Below are positions 1 to 7,363 of a DNA stretch of 13,532 bases, piece by piece (positions within the stretch are counted from its first letter, which is position 1; every line of letters begins with the position of its first letter). Below the pieces are notes generated by a model. It saw only the letters and a list, made by a program, of their open reading frames with translations. It had not been told where the DNA came from and made no database searches. Source of the stretch: Clostridia bacterium (GTDB lineage: Bacteria > Bacillota > Clostridia > Oscillospirales > Acutalibacteraceae); NCBI GenBank assembly GCA_017454565.1, contig JAFTCS010000028.1, forward strand, positions 1-13,532, read 5' to 3'. The translations under genes were made by a program, and so were the position numbers.

Positions 1-879
1 CATCGGCCCCAACACAGACGTTCCTGCCGGCGACCTTGGCGTAGGCGGCAGAGAGATCGGCTACATGATGGGCCAGTACAAGAGAATCAGAGACGCTTAT
101 GACGGCACACTCACAGGTAAGGGCGTAGGTTACGGCGGACTTCTCGGCAGAGCCGAGGCTACCGGCTACGGCATCGTATTCTATGCAAGAGAGATGCTCA
201 AGCACTTCGGTGAGAGCCTTGAGGGCAAGACAGCAGTTGTATCCGGCTTCGGCAACGTTGCTTGGGGTACCTGCAAGAAGCTCACAGAGCTTGGCGCAAA
301 GGTCATCACAATTTCCGGTCCTGACGGCTACATCCTTGATGAGGCAGGCGTATCAGGCGAGAAGATCGACTATCTCCTTGAGCTCAGAGCAAGCGGCAAG
401 AACATCTGCGCTCCCTATGCAGACAAGTTCCCGGGTGCTAAGTTCTTTGCAGGCGAGAAGCCCTGGGGCGTTAAGGCTGACCTTTACATCCCCTGCGCTA
501 CTCAGAACGAGATCTATCTTGAGGATGCTCAGAAGATGGTTGCTAACGGCTGCAAGTTCCTCTGCGAGGGCGCTAACATGCCACAAGGAACGAGGCTATT
601 GAGTACCTCCAGAAGAACGGCGTAGTAGTTGGTCCTTCCAAGGCTGCTAACGCAGGCGGCGTTGCTTGCTCCTGCATAGAGATGGCTCAGAACGCTGAGC
701 ACCTCGTATTCTCTGAGGAAGAGGTTTACGCTAAGCTCGAGAACATCATGGTCAACATCTTCAAGCAGAGCGTTGCTGCCTGCGAGAAGTACAACCTCGG
801 CAACAACCTGGTAGCAGGCGCTAACATCGCAGGCTTCGTAAAGGTTGCAGAGGCTATGATGGCTCAGGGTATCGTCTGA
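1..879 (+). pseudogene. gdhA: Glutamate dehydrogenase, 3' part with an apparent frameshift
   Basis: This is the C-terminal ~290 residues of a hexameric glutamate dehydrogenase, which interconverts glutamate and 2-oxoglutarate plus ammonium in the cytoplasm. The gene enters the window already open in frame 2. The first codons read IGPNTDVPAGDLGVGGREIG, whose TDVP aspartate corresponds by family knowledge to the catalytic Asp. The Rossmann loop VVSGFGNVA follows, then SGPDGY, the form found in the NAD-dependent C. symbiosum enzyme; cofactor choice remains uncertain. The frame runs to CEGANMP (about 583) and then derails to a TGA-type stop at 625. The expected continuation (NEAIEYLQKNGVVVGPSKAANAGG) resumes in frame 1 from about 589 and runs to the normal family C-terminus, MMAQGIV, and TGA at 877-879. 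One base appears to be missing in the stretch 580-590. It may be a real lesion or a sequence error; the rest of the protein is well conserved, with highly expressed-type codons. Confidence 0.93.
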
Positions 880-916
880 TAATTTGCTTATCACCTTTAT
901 ATTCCATCACCAATAA

Positions 917-967
917 AGCATGGCGCGGCAGTCAGTTCATCCGGCTGCCGCGTCATGTTGTTTTTTT
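917..967 (+). terminator. Rho-independent terminator of gdhA
   Basis: The core stem CGCGGCAG (924-931) pairs with CTGCCGCG (945-952). It extends outward through further pairs, including two G-U, to 917 and 959. A run of seven T follows at 961-967. It lies 38 bases after the gdhA stop and separates gdhA from the metF promoter. Confidence 0.92.
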
Positions 968-975
968 AATACCTG

Positions 976-1004
976 TTGTAAAATGCTTCGTTTTATTGTA
1001 CAAT
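976..1004 (+). promoter_or_regulatory. Sigma-A type promoter of metF
   Basis: A -35 box TTGTAA (976-981) and a -10 box TACAAT (999-1004) are separated by exactly 17 bases. The predicted start is about 28 bases before the metF start codon, which leaves no room for a leader riboswitch such as an S-box. Confidence 0.75.
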
Positions 1005-1038
1005 AGTCATGTAGTTTTATTTTTTGGAGCTGATGAAA

Positions 1039-1929
1039 ATGAAGATAATCGACATATTAAAGGATCACAGAATGTCCCTCTCTTTTGAGGTTTTTCCGCC
1101 AAAGAAGGAGTCAGGCTTTGAGAGCGTAAAGGAAGCAACCGAGAAGATAGCCTCCTACCATCCGTCGTTTATGAGCGTGACCTACGGTGCCGGCGGCGGA
1201 ACCAGCCGCTATACCCTCGACATCGCAAAAAACATCAAGTATTCTTTCGGAGTTCCTACCCTTGCCCACCTTACCTGCGTTTCCTCCAGCCGAGAGACTG
1301 TAAAGGAACAGATAGAGCTTATGAGGGATGCCGGAATAAAGAACGTTATGGCTCTGCGCGGCGACCTGACGCCGGAGCTTGAAAAGACCGACCGTTCCAA
1401 GTGGGATTATCAGTACGCAGTACAGCTCATACGTGAGCTGAAGGACTGCGACAGCGACTTCTGCATAGGTGCGGCATGTTATCCTGAGATACACCCGGAG
1501 AGCGCCAACCAGAAGGAAGATATTCTTCACCTGAAAGAAAAAGTTGAAGCCGGTGCGGATTTTCTGACTACGCAAATGATTTTTGACAACGACCTGTTTT
1601 TCAATTTCATGTACAAGCTGAGAGAGGCCGGCGTAAACGTGCCAGTAATACCGGGTATCATGCCCATTACAAACGCCAATCAGGTAGAAAGGGCGATAAA
1701 GCTTTCAGGGTCGTTCATGCCGCAGCGCTTCAAAAGTCTGGTTGACTATTTCGGTCAGGATCCGGACACCATGAAGCAGGCGGGCATAGCATACGCCACC
1801 TCTCAGATAATCGACCTGTACGCAAACGGCATAACCAACGTGCATGTTTACTCCATGAACAAGCCCGATGTTGCCAAAGCTATCATGGACAACCTCTCCT
1901 CCATCCTCGGCAAAGACTTCAACAGATAG
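1039..1929 (+). CDS. metF: 5,10-methylenetetrahydrofolate reductase
   Basis: The enzyme reduces 5,10-methylene-THF to 5-methyl-THF in the cytoplasm using FAD, supplying the methyl group for methionine synthesis. The product is 296 residues, the usual length of the single-domain bacterial enzyme, a TIM barrel. FEVFPPK at 16-22 carries the family's catalytic glutamate (E17), and ALRGD ending at D109 matches the conserved Arg-Gly-Asp loop at the flavin. The segment TTQMIFDND (around residue 180) fits the folate and flavin binding region. The ATG at 1039 is chosen because GGAG at 1026-1029 is 9 bases upstream. A TTG at 1024 and an ATG at 1033 are also in frame, but the first would lie at the ribosome site and the second only 3 bases from it. 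The gene stands alone between its own promoter and a 3' intergenic region; no metH or other folate gene is in view. Confidence 0.95.
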   Translation: MKIIDILKDHRMSLSFEVFPPKKESGFESVKEATEKIASYHPSFMSVTYGAGGGTSRYTLDIAKNIKYSFGVPTLAHLTCVSSSRETVKEQIELMRDAGIKNVMALRGDLTPELEKTDRSKWDYQYAVQLIRELKDCDSDFCIGAACYPEIHPESANQKEDILHLKEKVEAGADFLTTQMIFDNDLFFNFMYKLREAGVNVPVIPGIMPITNANQVERAIKLSGSFMPQRFKSLVDYFGQDPDTMKQAGIAYATSQIIDLYANGITNVHVYSMNKPDVAKAIMDNLSSILGKDFNR

Positions 1930-2142
1930 TGGCGCAGCGGCAAGCTGCCGCCCCCAATTCGCGGAGATTGATAAACAAGACGAAACTTCGCTGCTCGCGC
2001 ACAGAAGTAAGTACAAACCGCGTTACGTTTAGTTTCTATTTGAGCAAACTATGAGCGCGAACAAGGGTCCGGCGGCTCGCCGGCACAAAAGTCCCCCTGA
2101 CCGGCACGCTGGTGGGAAAGATGATATTTTTTGTAATAATGC
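1930..2142. other. Intergenic region with several short hairpins, no gene seen
   Basis: No credible coding frame was found between metF and the next promoter. The sequence holds three small inverted repeats. One is an imperfect GC-rich hairpin with a bulge at about 1932-1953, just after the metF stop and lacking a T run. The second is TAGTTT/AAACTA at 2030-2035 and 2046-2051. The third is CCGGCG-GCT-CGCCGG at 2069-2083. Any of them could help end metF transcription, but none is a classical terminator. Confidence 0.5.
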
Positions 2143-2171
2143 GTGACATTCCGGCGTATTCGTGATATACT
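2143..2171 (+). promoter_or_regulatory. Promoter of the lipoprotein gene
   Basis: A -35 box GTGACA (2143-2148) and a -10 box TATACT (2166-2171) are separated by exactly 17 bases. This gives a 5' leader of roughly 45 bases before the proposed start codon. Confidence 0.72.
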
Positions 2172-2222
2172 GTTATATTGGAAATAAAAAGTTTTGCTTA
2201 TCACTAAACCGGGGTGTTTCCA

Positions 2223-3059
2223 TTGAAGATAAGAATAATGGCCGTTCTTATGGCAGTAACGGCTGCGATAGTTTTTACCGGATGCAGGGCTGCTTCAGGT
2301 AATGTCAGCAGTGCGGCAAGCCTTGAGGTCAGTGAAGCGGCGGAAATCAGGATATCAATTGCCGAATGGGCAGAAACGGAATGGGAGGATTTTTCCTGCG
2401 ATTACTTTACCATGTCTGTGCCCAAGGGCTGGAGAGTTACATGGGGCTATGAAAATGACATTCTTGAATGGAGCGTGTCAAGGCCGAACTCTATAAGCTG
2501 CGTTTCGTATCTTGAACAGGATACCGCTGCAAATTCCGCAGACGAGATGGCATCTTACAAGACCCGTTCATTTATGGAAAAGGGCAGCGCCGAAGAATAC
2601 TTCGAGAACCTGTACAACACCATGTACGAGCTGAAATATCCGGCAACAGGCAGCTTTTTCCGCGCAGTAGAGACAGTGCACCTCTCGGATAACGAAAAGG
2701 TCTGTGCAGAGTTTCCCAATGGAAAGCTGAGGGATCGCAGCTCCGTATACGGTGAATTTTCCGAGAATGACGTGCTGGGCGAGGGCACCTACAGCGCCGC
2801 CGTTTTCAGCACCGATTCAAAGCTCTGGACGGTGCGGCACATCATTTTTGAGAGAGCGCCGAAGGGTGAGCTGAAAAACTGGCAGCCCGTTTACGAGAAG
2901 ATAATTTCATCCTTTGCCTATACGGGTGAAGTCACATTTTCTGACGGTGAGCCTGCCGACGTGGGGGACACTTCCCCTCTTAAAGCCGCCATGAATGCCC
3001 GCAAACTTACGGACGTCATACAGCAGGAGAAGCATTCCGACATTGTGGGCGGCTATTAG
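2223..3059 (+). CDS. Putative secreted lipoprotein, probably truncated by an amber codon
   Basis: The family is not recognised. The N-terminus is a short lipoprotein signal: basic KIR, a hydrophobic core, then VFTGC with the lipidated cysteine at residue 21. The mature chain (about 257 residues to the TAG at 3057-3059) is acidic and aromatic, with a segment CDYFTMSVPKGWRV near residue 65 resembling the opening strands of extracytoplasmic lipoproteins with a PsbP-like or similar beta fold; that resemblance is weak. I choose the TTG at 2223 because GGGG at 2211-2214 sits 8 bases upstream. A GTG at 2214 lies inside that site, and an ATG at 2238 would shorten the basic region. The frame stays open beyond the TAG for another 51 codons. 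The annotated product is therefore probably a shortened form, and a single G-to-T change (GAG to TAG) would explain it. Confidence 0.8.
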   Translation: MKIRIMAVLMAVTAAIVFTGCRAASGNVSSAASLEVSEAAEIRISIAEWAETEWEDFSCDYFTMSVPKGWRVTWGYENDILEWSVSRPNSISCVSYLEQDTAANSADEMASYKTRSFMEKGSAEEYFENLYNTMYELKYPATGSFFRAVETVHLSDNEKVCAEFPNGKLRDRSSVYGEFSENDVLGEGTYSAAVFSTDSKLWTVRHIIFERAPKGELKNWQPVYEKIISSFAYTGEVTFSDGEPADVGDTSPLKAAMNARKLTDVIQQEKHSDIVGGY

Positions 3060-3215
3060 CGCATCTATGACACGGAAACAAAAGCCATTTACAGAGCTTA
3101 CACAGGCTTTTTAGACGAACAGGAAAAAGGACAGAACAGGTACACTGCAATTACTGATTCTCAGTACGCTGACGGTTATTCCGGCTGGATAACCAAACAA
3201 AGAAAAACAAAATAA
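3060..3215 (+). pseudogene. In-frame continuation of the lipoprotein after an amber stop
   Basis: In the same frame as the lipoprotein, 51 sense codons follow the TAG and end with TAA at 3213-3215. The reading is protein-like (RIYDTETKAIYRAYTGF, then AITDSQYADGYSGW). It resembles the C-terminal tail of Ruminococcus-type secreted proteins, in which an ERxYDxETxxIYRA-like phrase recurs; this is from memory of the family and not checked. The convergent terminator begins one base after the TAA, which is where a native 3' end would be expected. Confidence 0.72.
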
Positions 3216-3258
3216 AGCAAGGGTACGGATCACCGGAATGGTAATCCGTACCCTTGTT
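3216..3258. terminator. Bidirectional terminator between convergent units
   Basis: A perfect 13-bp stem CAAGGGTACGGAT (3218-3230) pairs with ATCCGTACCCTTG (3244-3256), extended by two further pairs (one G-U) to 3216 and 3258. T-rich sequence follows on both strands (TTTGTTGTATTT to the right, CTTTATTTTG to the left). It serves the rightward lipoprotein gene and the leftward clpE-like gene. Confidence 0.9.
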
Positions 3259-3309
3259 TGTTGTATTTATTATCAGGGCTTTGCCTGAACACCCCCAAAG
3301 GGTACCGCA

Positions 3310-5634
3310 TCAAAGCACGTTCATTATGATCTTCTCGTCATCGGCGGTAATGGCTATGCCGGCTATTGTTCCTGTACGGCTCTCCACTATCGCTTCGGCT
3401 ATCTTGTCCTCTACCTCTTTGCGGATAAGGTTCCTCAGATCTCTTGCGCCGCTTCTGCCGCCGTGTGCTTTCTTTGCAAGGAAACGCTGAGCCTTTTCGT
3501 CAAAGGTAAAGCCTATTCCCTTTTCTTTCAGGGTATCCACATACTCTCCAAGCATCAGAGCGGCAATTGCCACGAAATCCTCTTCTGTAAGATGCCTGAA
3601 TATTATGACCTCATCAACCCTGCTGAGGAATTCCGGACGCAGGAACTCACCGAGAGCAGCCTTTACCTTTTCGGCGGTAGCCTCCTCCTCAGTCTTTGCA
3701 AAGCCGAGAGCATTTTCCTTTTTCTCGCTGCCCGCGTTGGAGGTCATTACGATAACGGTGTTGCTGAAATTGACCTTCCTGCCCTGAGCATCCGTAAGAA
3801 CGCCTTCATCAAGTATCTGGAGCAGTATGTTGAGCACATCCGGATGAGCCTTTTCTATCTCGTCAAAGAGCAGCACCGAATAGGGGCGTCTCCTGACCTT
3901 CTCCGTAACCTGACCGGCTTCTTCGTAGCCAACATATCCCGGAGGTGAGCCGATGATCTTAGAGACCGAATGCTTTTCCATATATTCGGACATATCAAGT
4001 CGGATAAGCGTTTCCGGTGTATTGAACAGCTCGGTGGAAAGCACCTTTACAAGCTCGGTCTTTCCTACGCCTGTGGGGCCTACGAATATGAATGATGCCG
4101 GTCTGCGCCTTGGGCTGATCTGCACTCTGCTGCGCTTTACCGCACCGGCAAGAGCAGCCACGGCTTCATCCTGACCGATCACCCTGCTTTTCAGCTTCTC
4201 TTCAAGGTCAGCAAGCTTGTTCAGCTCGTTCTCCTGCACCTTTGACGCGGGAATACCTGTCCACAGCTCGATAACGTGAGCGATATCCTCCTCGGTCACT
4301 TCTGCGCCCCTGAGGACCTCTTTCTTGCTGTCAAGATCTTTTTCAAGCTTTGCTATGTCATATCTTATGGTGGCAAGCTTCTCGTAGTCTATATCTGTCA
4401 CTGAGGTAAGCTCCTCTTCCTTAGCTTTAAGCTCCGTAAGAAGGGCATTGTTCCTGTCGTAGTCCTCAAGCTCCTTGTTCCTGAGAGCGGCATGGGTACA
4501 GGACTCGTCCAGCAGGTCGATAGCCTTGTCGGGCAGGAACCTGTCGGTGATGTATCTCTCGGAAAGAACGACCGTCTTTCTTACAATGTCATCTGACATT
4601 CTTACTCTGTGATATTCCTCATAATAGGACTTTATGCCGCTTATGACCTGGATGGTCTCTGCAATTGACGGTTCGGCTACCGTTACCGGCTGGAAACGTC
4701 TTTCAAGGGCAGCGTCCTTTTCGATGTACTTCCTGTACTCGTTGAAGGTGGTAGCGCCTATGACCTGTATCTCGCCTCTGGAAAGAGCAGGCTTCATTAT
4801 GTTTGCGGCGTTCATTGCGCCCTCTGAATCTCCGGTGCCGACAAGGCTGTGCACCTCATCTATGAAGAGTATGATATTGCCGTCCGCCTTGACTTCATCT
4901 ATAAGACCCTTTATTCTGCTCTCGAACTGACCCCTGAACTGAGTGCCGGCTACAAGAGCGGTCATATCAAGCAGATGTATCTCCTTCTTCTGGAGTCTGA
5001 GAGGAACCGTTCCTGCGGCTATTCTCAGTGCAAGACCCTCGGCAATGGCTGTTTTACCTACACCCGGCTCGCCTATCAGACAGGGATTGTTCTTTGTCCT
5101 GCGGCTGAGTATCTGGATAACTCTGTCAAGCTCCTTATCCCTGCCGATTATCCTGTCCAGCCTGCCGTCTCTGGCTTTCTGTGTAAGGTCGGTGCAGTAG
5201 GTGTCAAGATGCTTTCTTTTGCGCTTTTTGGGAGCCTTGGAAGAATCCTTTGCGTTCTTGTCATCGCTCTCTGAGCTTTTGCTCTTATTCTTATCCGTGT
5301 TGAAAAGATTCTTGAACAGCGACGGAAAAGCGGGTGCTCCTCCCCTGCTGAAATCGCCGTCATCGTTTTCATTTTCATCGGGATCATATTCCGCCATCTG
5401 CTCCATGTCCTCGGGAGAGGGTATCATGCCGGAGTCCATAAGCTCACCCATCTGGTTCTGCACCATTTCGATATCCTCGTCGGATATTCCCATTTTATCT
5501 ATAAGGTCAGTAACGGGCTTTATACCCGCTTCCTTTGCACAGCTAAGGCAATAGCCTACTGTCTGTGAAGGATCTGCTGTTGAGCTTACGAATACAACAG
5601 CGGGTCTCTTGTTACATTTACTGCAAAGCTGCAT
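3310..5634 (-). CDS. clpE: ClpE-like AAA+ unfoldase with N-terminal zinc finger
   Basis: A Hsp100 unfoldase that would feed misfolded proteins to ClpP in the cytoplasm. The 774 residues show an N-terminal four-cysteine zinc finger (C4, C7, C29, C32), which is the ClpE hallmark in place of the double ClpC N domain. A linker at about 84-142 is first acidic, then Lys/Ser-rich. AAA-1 has Walker A 188-195 (GEPGVGKT), Walker B DE at 259-260, a pore loop GTQFRGQFE (phenylalanine at the usual tyrosine) and R312/R313. A coiled-coil, UVR-like middle section spans about 385-440. AAA-2 has Walker A 519-526 (GPTGVGKT) and Walker B DE at 591-592. LGF at 643-645 matches the ClpP-docking tripeptide. The ATG at 5634 is preceded by AAGGAAGGAG at 8 bases. 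It is last in cvpA-pgsA-clpE, 32 bases after pgsA. No CtsR or CIRCE operator was recognised. Some pipelines would call it clpC. Confidence 0.93.
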   Translation of the reverse strand: MQLCSKCNKRPAVVFVSSTADPSQTVGYCLSCAKEAGIKPVTDLIDKMGISDEDIEMVQNQMGELMDSGMIPSPEDMEQMAEYDPDENENDDGDFSRGGAPAFPSLFKNLFNTDKNKSKSSESDDKNAKDSSKAPKKRKRKHLDTYCTDLTQKARDGRLDRIIGRDKELDRVIQILSRRTKNNPCLIGEPGVGKTAIAEGLALRIAAGTVPLRLQKKEIHLLDMTALVAGTQFRGQFESRIKGLIDEVKADGNIILFIDEVHSLVGTGDSEGAMNAANIMKPALSRGEIQVIGATTFNEYRKYIEKDAALERRFQPVTVAEPSIAETIQVISGIKSYYEEYHRVRMSDDIVRKTVVLSERYITDRFLPDKAIDLLDESCTHAALRNKELEDYDRNNALLTELKAKEEELTSVTDIDYEKLATIRYDIAKLEKDLDSKKEVLRGAEVTEEDIAHVIELWTGIPASKVQENELNKLADLEEKLKSRVIGQDEAVAALAGAVKRSRVQISPRRRPASFIFVGPTGVGKTELVKVLSTELFNTPETLIRLDMSEYMEKHSVSKIIGSPPGYVGYEEAGQVTEKVRRRPYSVLLFDEIEKAHPDVLNILLQILDEGVLTDAQGRKVNFSNTVIVMTSNAGSEKKENALGFAKTEEEATAEKVKAALGEFLRPEFLSRVDEVIIFRHLTEEDFVAIAALMLGEYVDTLKEKGIGFTFDEKAQRFLAKKAHGGRSGARDLRNLIRKEVEDKIAEAIVESRTGTIAGIAITADDEKIIMNVL

Positions 5635-5666
5635 ATAGTTTGCTCCTTCCTTTTCCCATATAAGGT

Positions 5667-6275
5667 TTATTCGCCGTCACTTTGCGGCTGAACACTTTGC
5701 GCAGTTTTTTCTGCTTTGTTTTTCTCTTTGACCAGTTTTACAAAGAGAATGAAGTACCGCACCAGCGAAAACAGCATTGAGGCTGTCGTCACTGCAAGCA
5801 GCGTCATGGAAAGGGTCTCGTTGGTATATCCCCAGACCGCTTTCAGTATTATCAGCGTGGTGATGGATGTGTAAAACAGCACGGTGGAAAGTTTCCCGTA
5901 CCATTTTGCTGCCGGCGGTCTGATCCTTACCTTCAGCAGAAAAGCTCCGCCTGCAAGCATAAGCAGTTCCTTGCTGAACAGCACCAGCACAAACGGCATG
6001 ACCTCAGGATACAGTACGTTCACGCAGACCACAACCGCTATCAATGTAAGCTTATCTGCGATGGGGTCAAGTATTTTCCCCAGGTCTGTCACCTGATCGA
6101 GTCTGCGCGCAAGGAAACCGTCCATCATGTCGCTAAGCGCAGAAATAAGTATCATTATGCCTGCATAAACATATTTCTGCTCTAAAAGAAACTTTATCAT
6201 CGGAATGATAACGATAAGACGTATCACCGTAAGGGTATTTGGAACATTGATATTCTTTTTTATGGAAAGCTTCAT
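5667..6275 (-). CDS. pgsA: CDP-diacylglycerol-glycerol-3-phosphate 3-phosphatidyltransferase
   Basis: An integral membrane enzyme of the CDP-alcohol phosphatidyltransferase family that makes phosphatidylglycerol phosphate from CDP-diacylglycerol and glycerol 3-phosphate, the committed step to phosphatidylglycerol and cardiolipin. The 202-residue length is typical. The full family signature is present: D49, D52-G53, A56-R57, G66, D70 and D74. The opening NVPNTLTVIRL (10-20) is the usual PgsA start, and about five or six hydrophobic segments follow. The tail is short, charged and Lys/Gln-rich. AAAGGAG lies about 13 bases before the ATG, with a closer AAGG as well. It sits 39 bases after cvpA and 32 before clpE, so it is probably cotranscribed with both. 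A cardiolipin-synthase-like or other CDP-alcohol substrate cannot be excluded from the motif alone. Confidence 0.9.
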   Translation of the reverse strand: MKLSIKKNINVPNTLTVIRLIVIIPMIKFLLEQKYVYAGIMILISALSDMMDGFLARRLDQVTDLGKILDPIADKLTLIAVVVCVNVLYPEVMPFVLVLFSKELLMLAGGAFLLKVRIRPPAAKWYGKLSTVLFYTSITTLIILKAVWGYTNETLSMTLLAVTTASMLFSLVRYFILFVKLVKEKNKAEKTAQSVQPQSDGE

Positions 6276-6314
6276 TAAAACCTTAACGCTCCTTTCCGCA
6301 GAATATTTTCATTT

Positions 6315-7028
6315 TTATACCGCAGCCAGCCACGAAATGATGATCTGCGGCAGATTTATCTTCCAGATAAATTTAAATATAGTCGAATTGTCGATTGAGT
6401 TCTTCAGCGAGATACATGCCTCAGGTGCAATGAACATCATTATGAAGTATACTATCAGTGTGATAAGCATACTGATGAACACAGCCTCTACCAGACCGAT
6501 ACCCATACCTACAAGTCTGTTTGGCGTACCAAGGAAGGTACGGTCTATGGTTTTAGTCAGCTTTTTTGCCACAATGCCCACCACTATCATAAGCAGCAGG
6601 AAGATAATGAAAGAGAGCACCACCGAGACCATAATTACTGCGGCGGGTCTGATAAGCTCCTCTATAGTGCCGGGTATGCCGATAACGGAATCCTCAAGGC
6701 TTTTTGCCAGCTTGTCCTGAGTTATGCCGGTAAATGAAAAGACATTCTTTGTAAAGTTTGACATAACTGCCATGGTATCCTGAGCCATTTGCGCACCGCT
6801 TCCCTGTGTAATGCCGCTTGTGGCTTCGGTAAGTCCTTTTACTATACTATCCCTGAGCAGCCAGTTATATACCGGCAGCGCCACAGGAGACGCTAAAATT
6901 GACGACAGCACCACGGCGGCAACCGTACCCGCGGTATTTATTGCCATATAAACGGCGCCTCTCTTATAACCCGAGAAGCAGAACAGCGCTATCAGCGCCA
7001 CTATGCCGAAATCCAACCAGAAGCTCAT
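6315..7028 (-). CDS. CvpA family membrane protein
   Basis: A 237-residue integral membrane protein that I assign to the CvpA family. The first 55 residues hold two hydrophobic segments around the motif GYKRGAV, which matches the family's conserved G-x-x-[KR]-G turn. A polar extracytoplasmic-type stretch (about 60-125) follows. Two more helices flank KKLTKTIDRTFLGTPNRLVG (about 160-180), matching the conserved region before a glycine-rich helix. Members are linked to colicin V production, purine-regulated operons and, in some bacteria, envelope stress; the molecular function is not settled. The ATG at 7028 follows AAAGGTGAT, a near-perfect match to the 16S 3' end. It is the first gene of the operon with pgsA and clpE. 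Confidence 0.82.
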   Translation of the reverse strand: MSFWLDFGIVALIALFCFSGYKRGAVYMAINTAGTVAAVVLSSILASPVALPVYNWLLRDSIVKGLTEATSGITQGSGAQMAQDTMAVMSNFTKNVFSFTGITQDKLAKSLEDSVIGIPGTIEELIRPAAVIMVSVVLSFIIFLLLMIVVGIVAKKLTKTIDRTFLGTPNRLVGMGIGLVEAVFISMLITLIVYFIMMFIAPEACISLKNSIDNSTIFKFIWKINLPQIIISWLAAV

Positions 7029-7067
7029 AATATCACCTTTCTCTGAAAGTTCTTTTCATTCCCCATT

Positions 7068-7096
7068 ACTATAACATATTTTTCCGGTTTCCACAA
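7068..7096 (-). promoter_or_regulatory. Promoter of cvpA-pgsA-clpE
   Basis: Read leftward, TTGTGG (7091-7096) and TATAGT (7068-7073) are separated by 17 bases, giving a leader of about 30 bases before the cvpA ATG. Confidence 0.75.
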
Positions 7097-7190
7097 GTGC
7101 ATTTTACACAAAACCCGCCTTTCTCCGTCACCTTGGGAACAATAGTATCTTTTTCTGCCCTATTACTAAAAATCTTTGTTAATCTTTCCC

Positions 7191-7258
7191 CCGACTTCTC
7201 GCCTGTCGGCTCGGTCGGCGCTTCTGCTGCGCAGAGGTCTCCACCGGAGACCAGCGCC
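7191..7258. other. Compact structured intergenic element (hairpin plus three-way junction)
   Basis: This non-coding stretch lies in the 335-base gap between cvpA and plsY. It has a hairpin CCGAC (7191-7195)/GTCGG (7205-7209). Next to it is a closed three-way junction: an outer helix GGCGCT (7217-7222)/AGCGCC (7253-7258), enclosing TCTGC/GCAGA (7223-7227 with 7231-7235) and GGTCTCC/GGAGACC (7236-7242 with 7246-7252), with no unpaired base at the junction. It is outside both transcription units as predicted. It could be a dispersed intergenic repeat or a small RNA; nothing in the window decides. Confidence 0.55.
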
Positions 7259-7320
7259 CCCGAAAACGCTGTTTATCATTTTCAGAGTTTCACGGATTCA
7301 GGTTTAACAGAAAATTCATG

Positions 7321-7355
7321 CAAACAAAAACACCTTCCGTCCTGGCGGAAGGTGT
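7321..7355 (-). terminator. Rho-independent terminator of der-plsY
   Basis: A perfect 10-bp stem ACACCTTCCG (7330-7339)/CGGAAGGTGT (7346-7355) has a 6-base loop. Reading leftward it is followed by TTTTTGTTTG. It starts 8 bases after the plsY stop. Confidence 0.92.
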
Positions 7356-7363
7356 CAGAGATA

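Noticed and set aside
968..1038. S-box or other riboswitch before metF
   Set aside because: The predicted transcript leader is only about 28 bases, too short for a riboswitch.
1705..2016. Leftward open frame of 103 codons overlapping the end of metF
   Set aside because: Mostly antisense to a confident metF, without a ribosome site or recognisable motif.
3057..3059. Genome-wide recoding of TAG
   Set aside because: metF and hen1 in the same window end in TAG at family-typical C-termini, so TAG works as a stop here.
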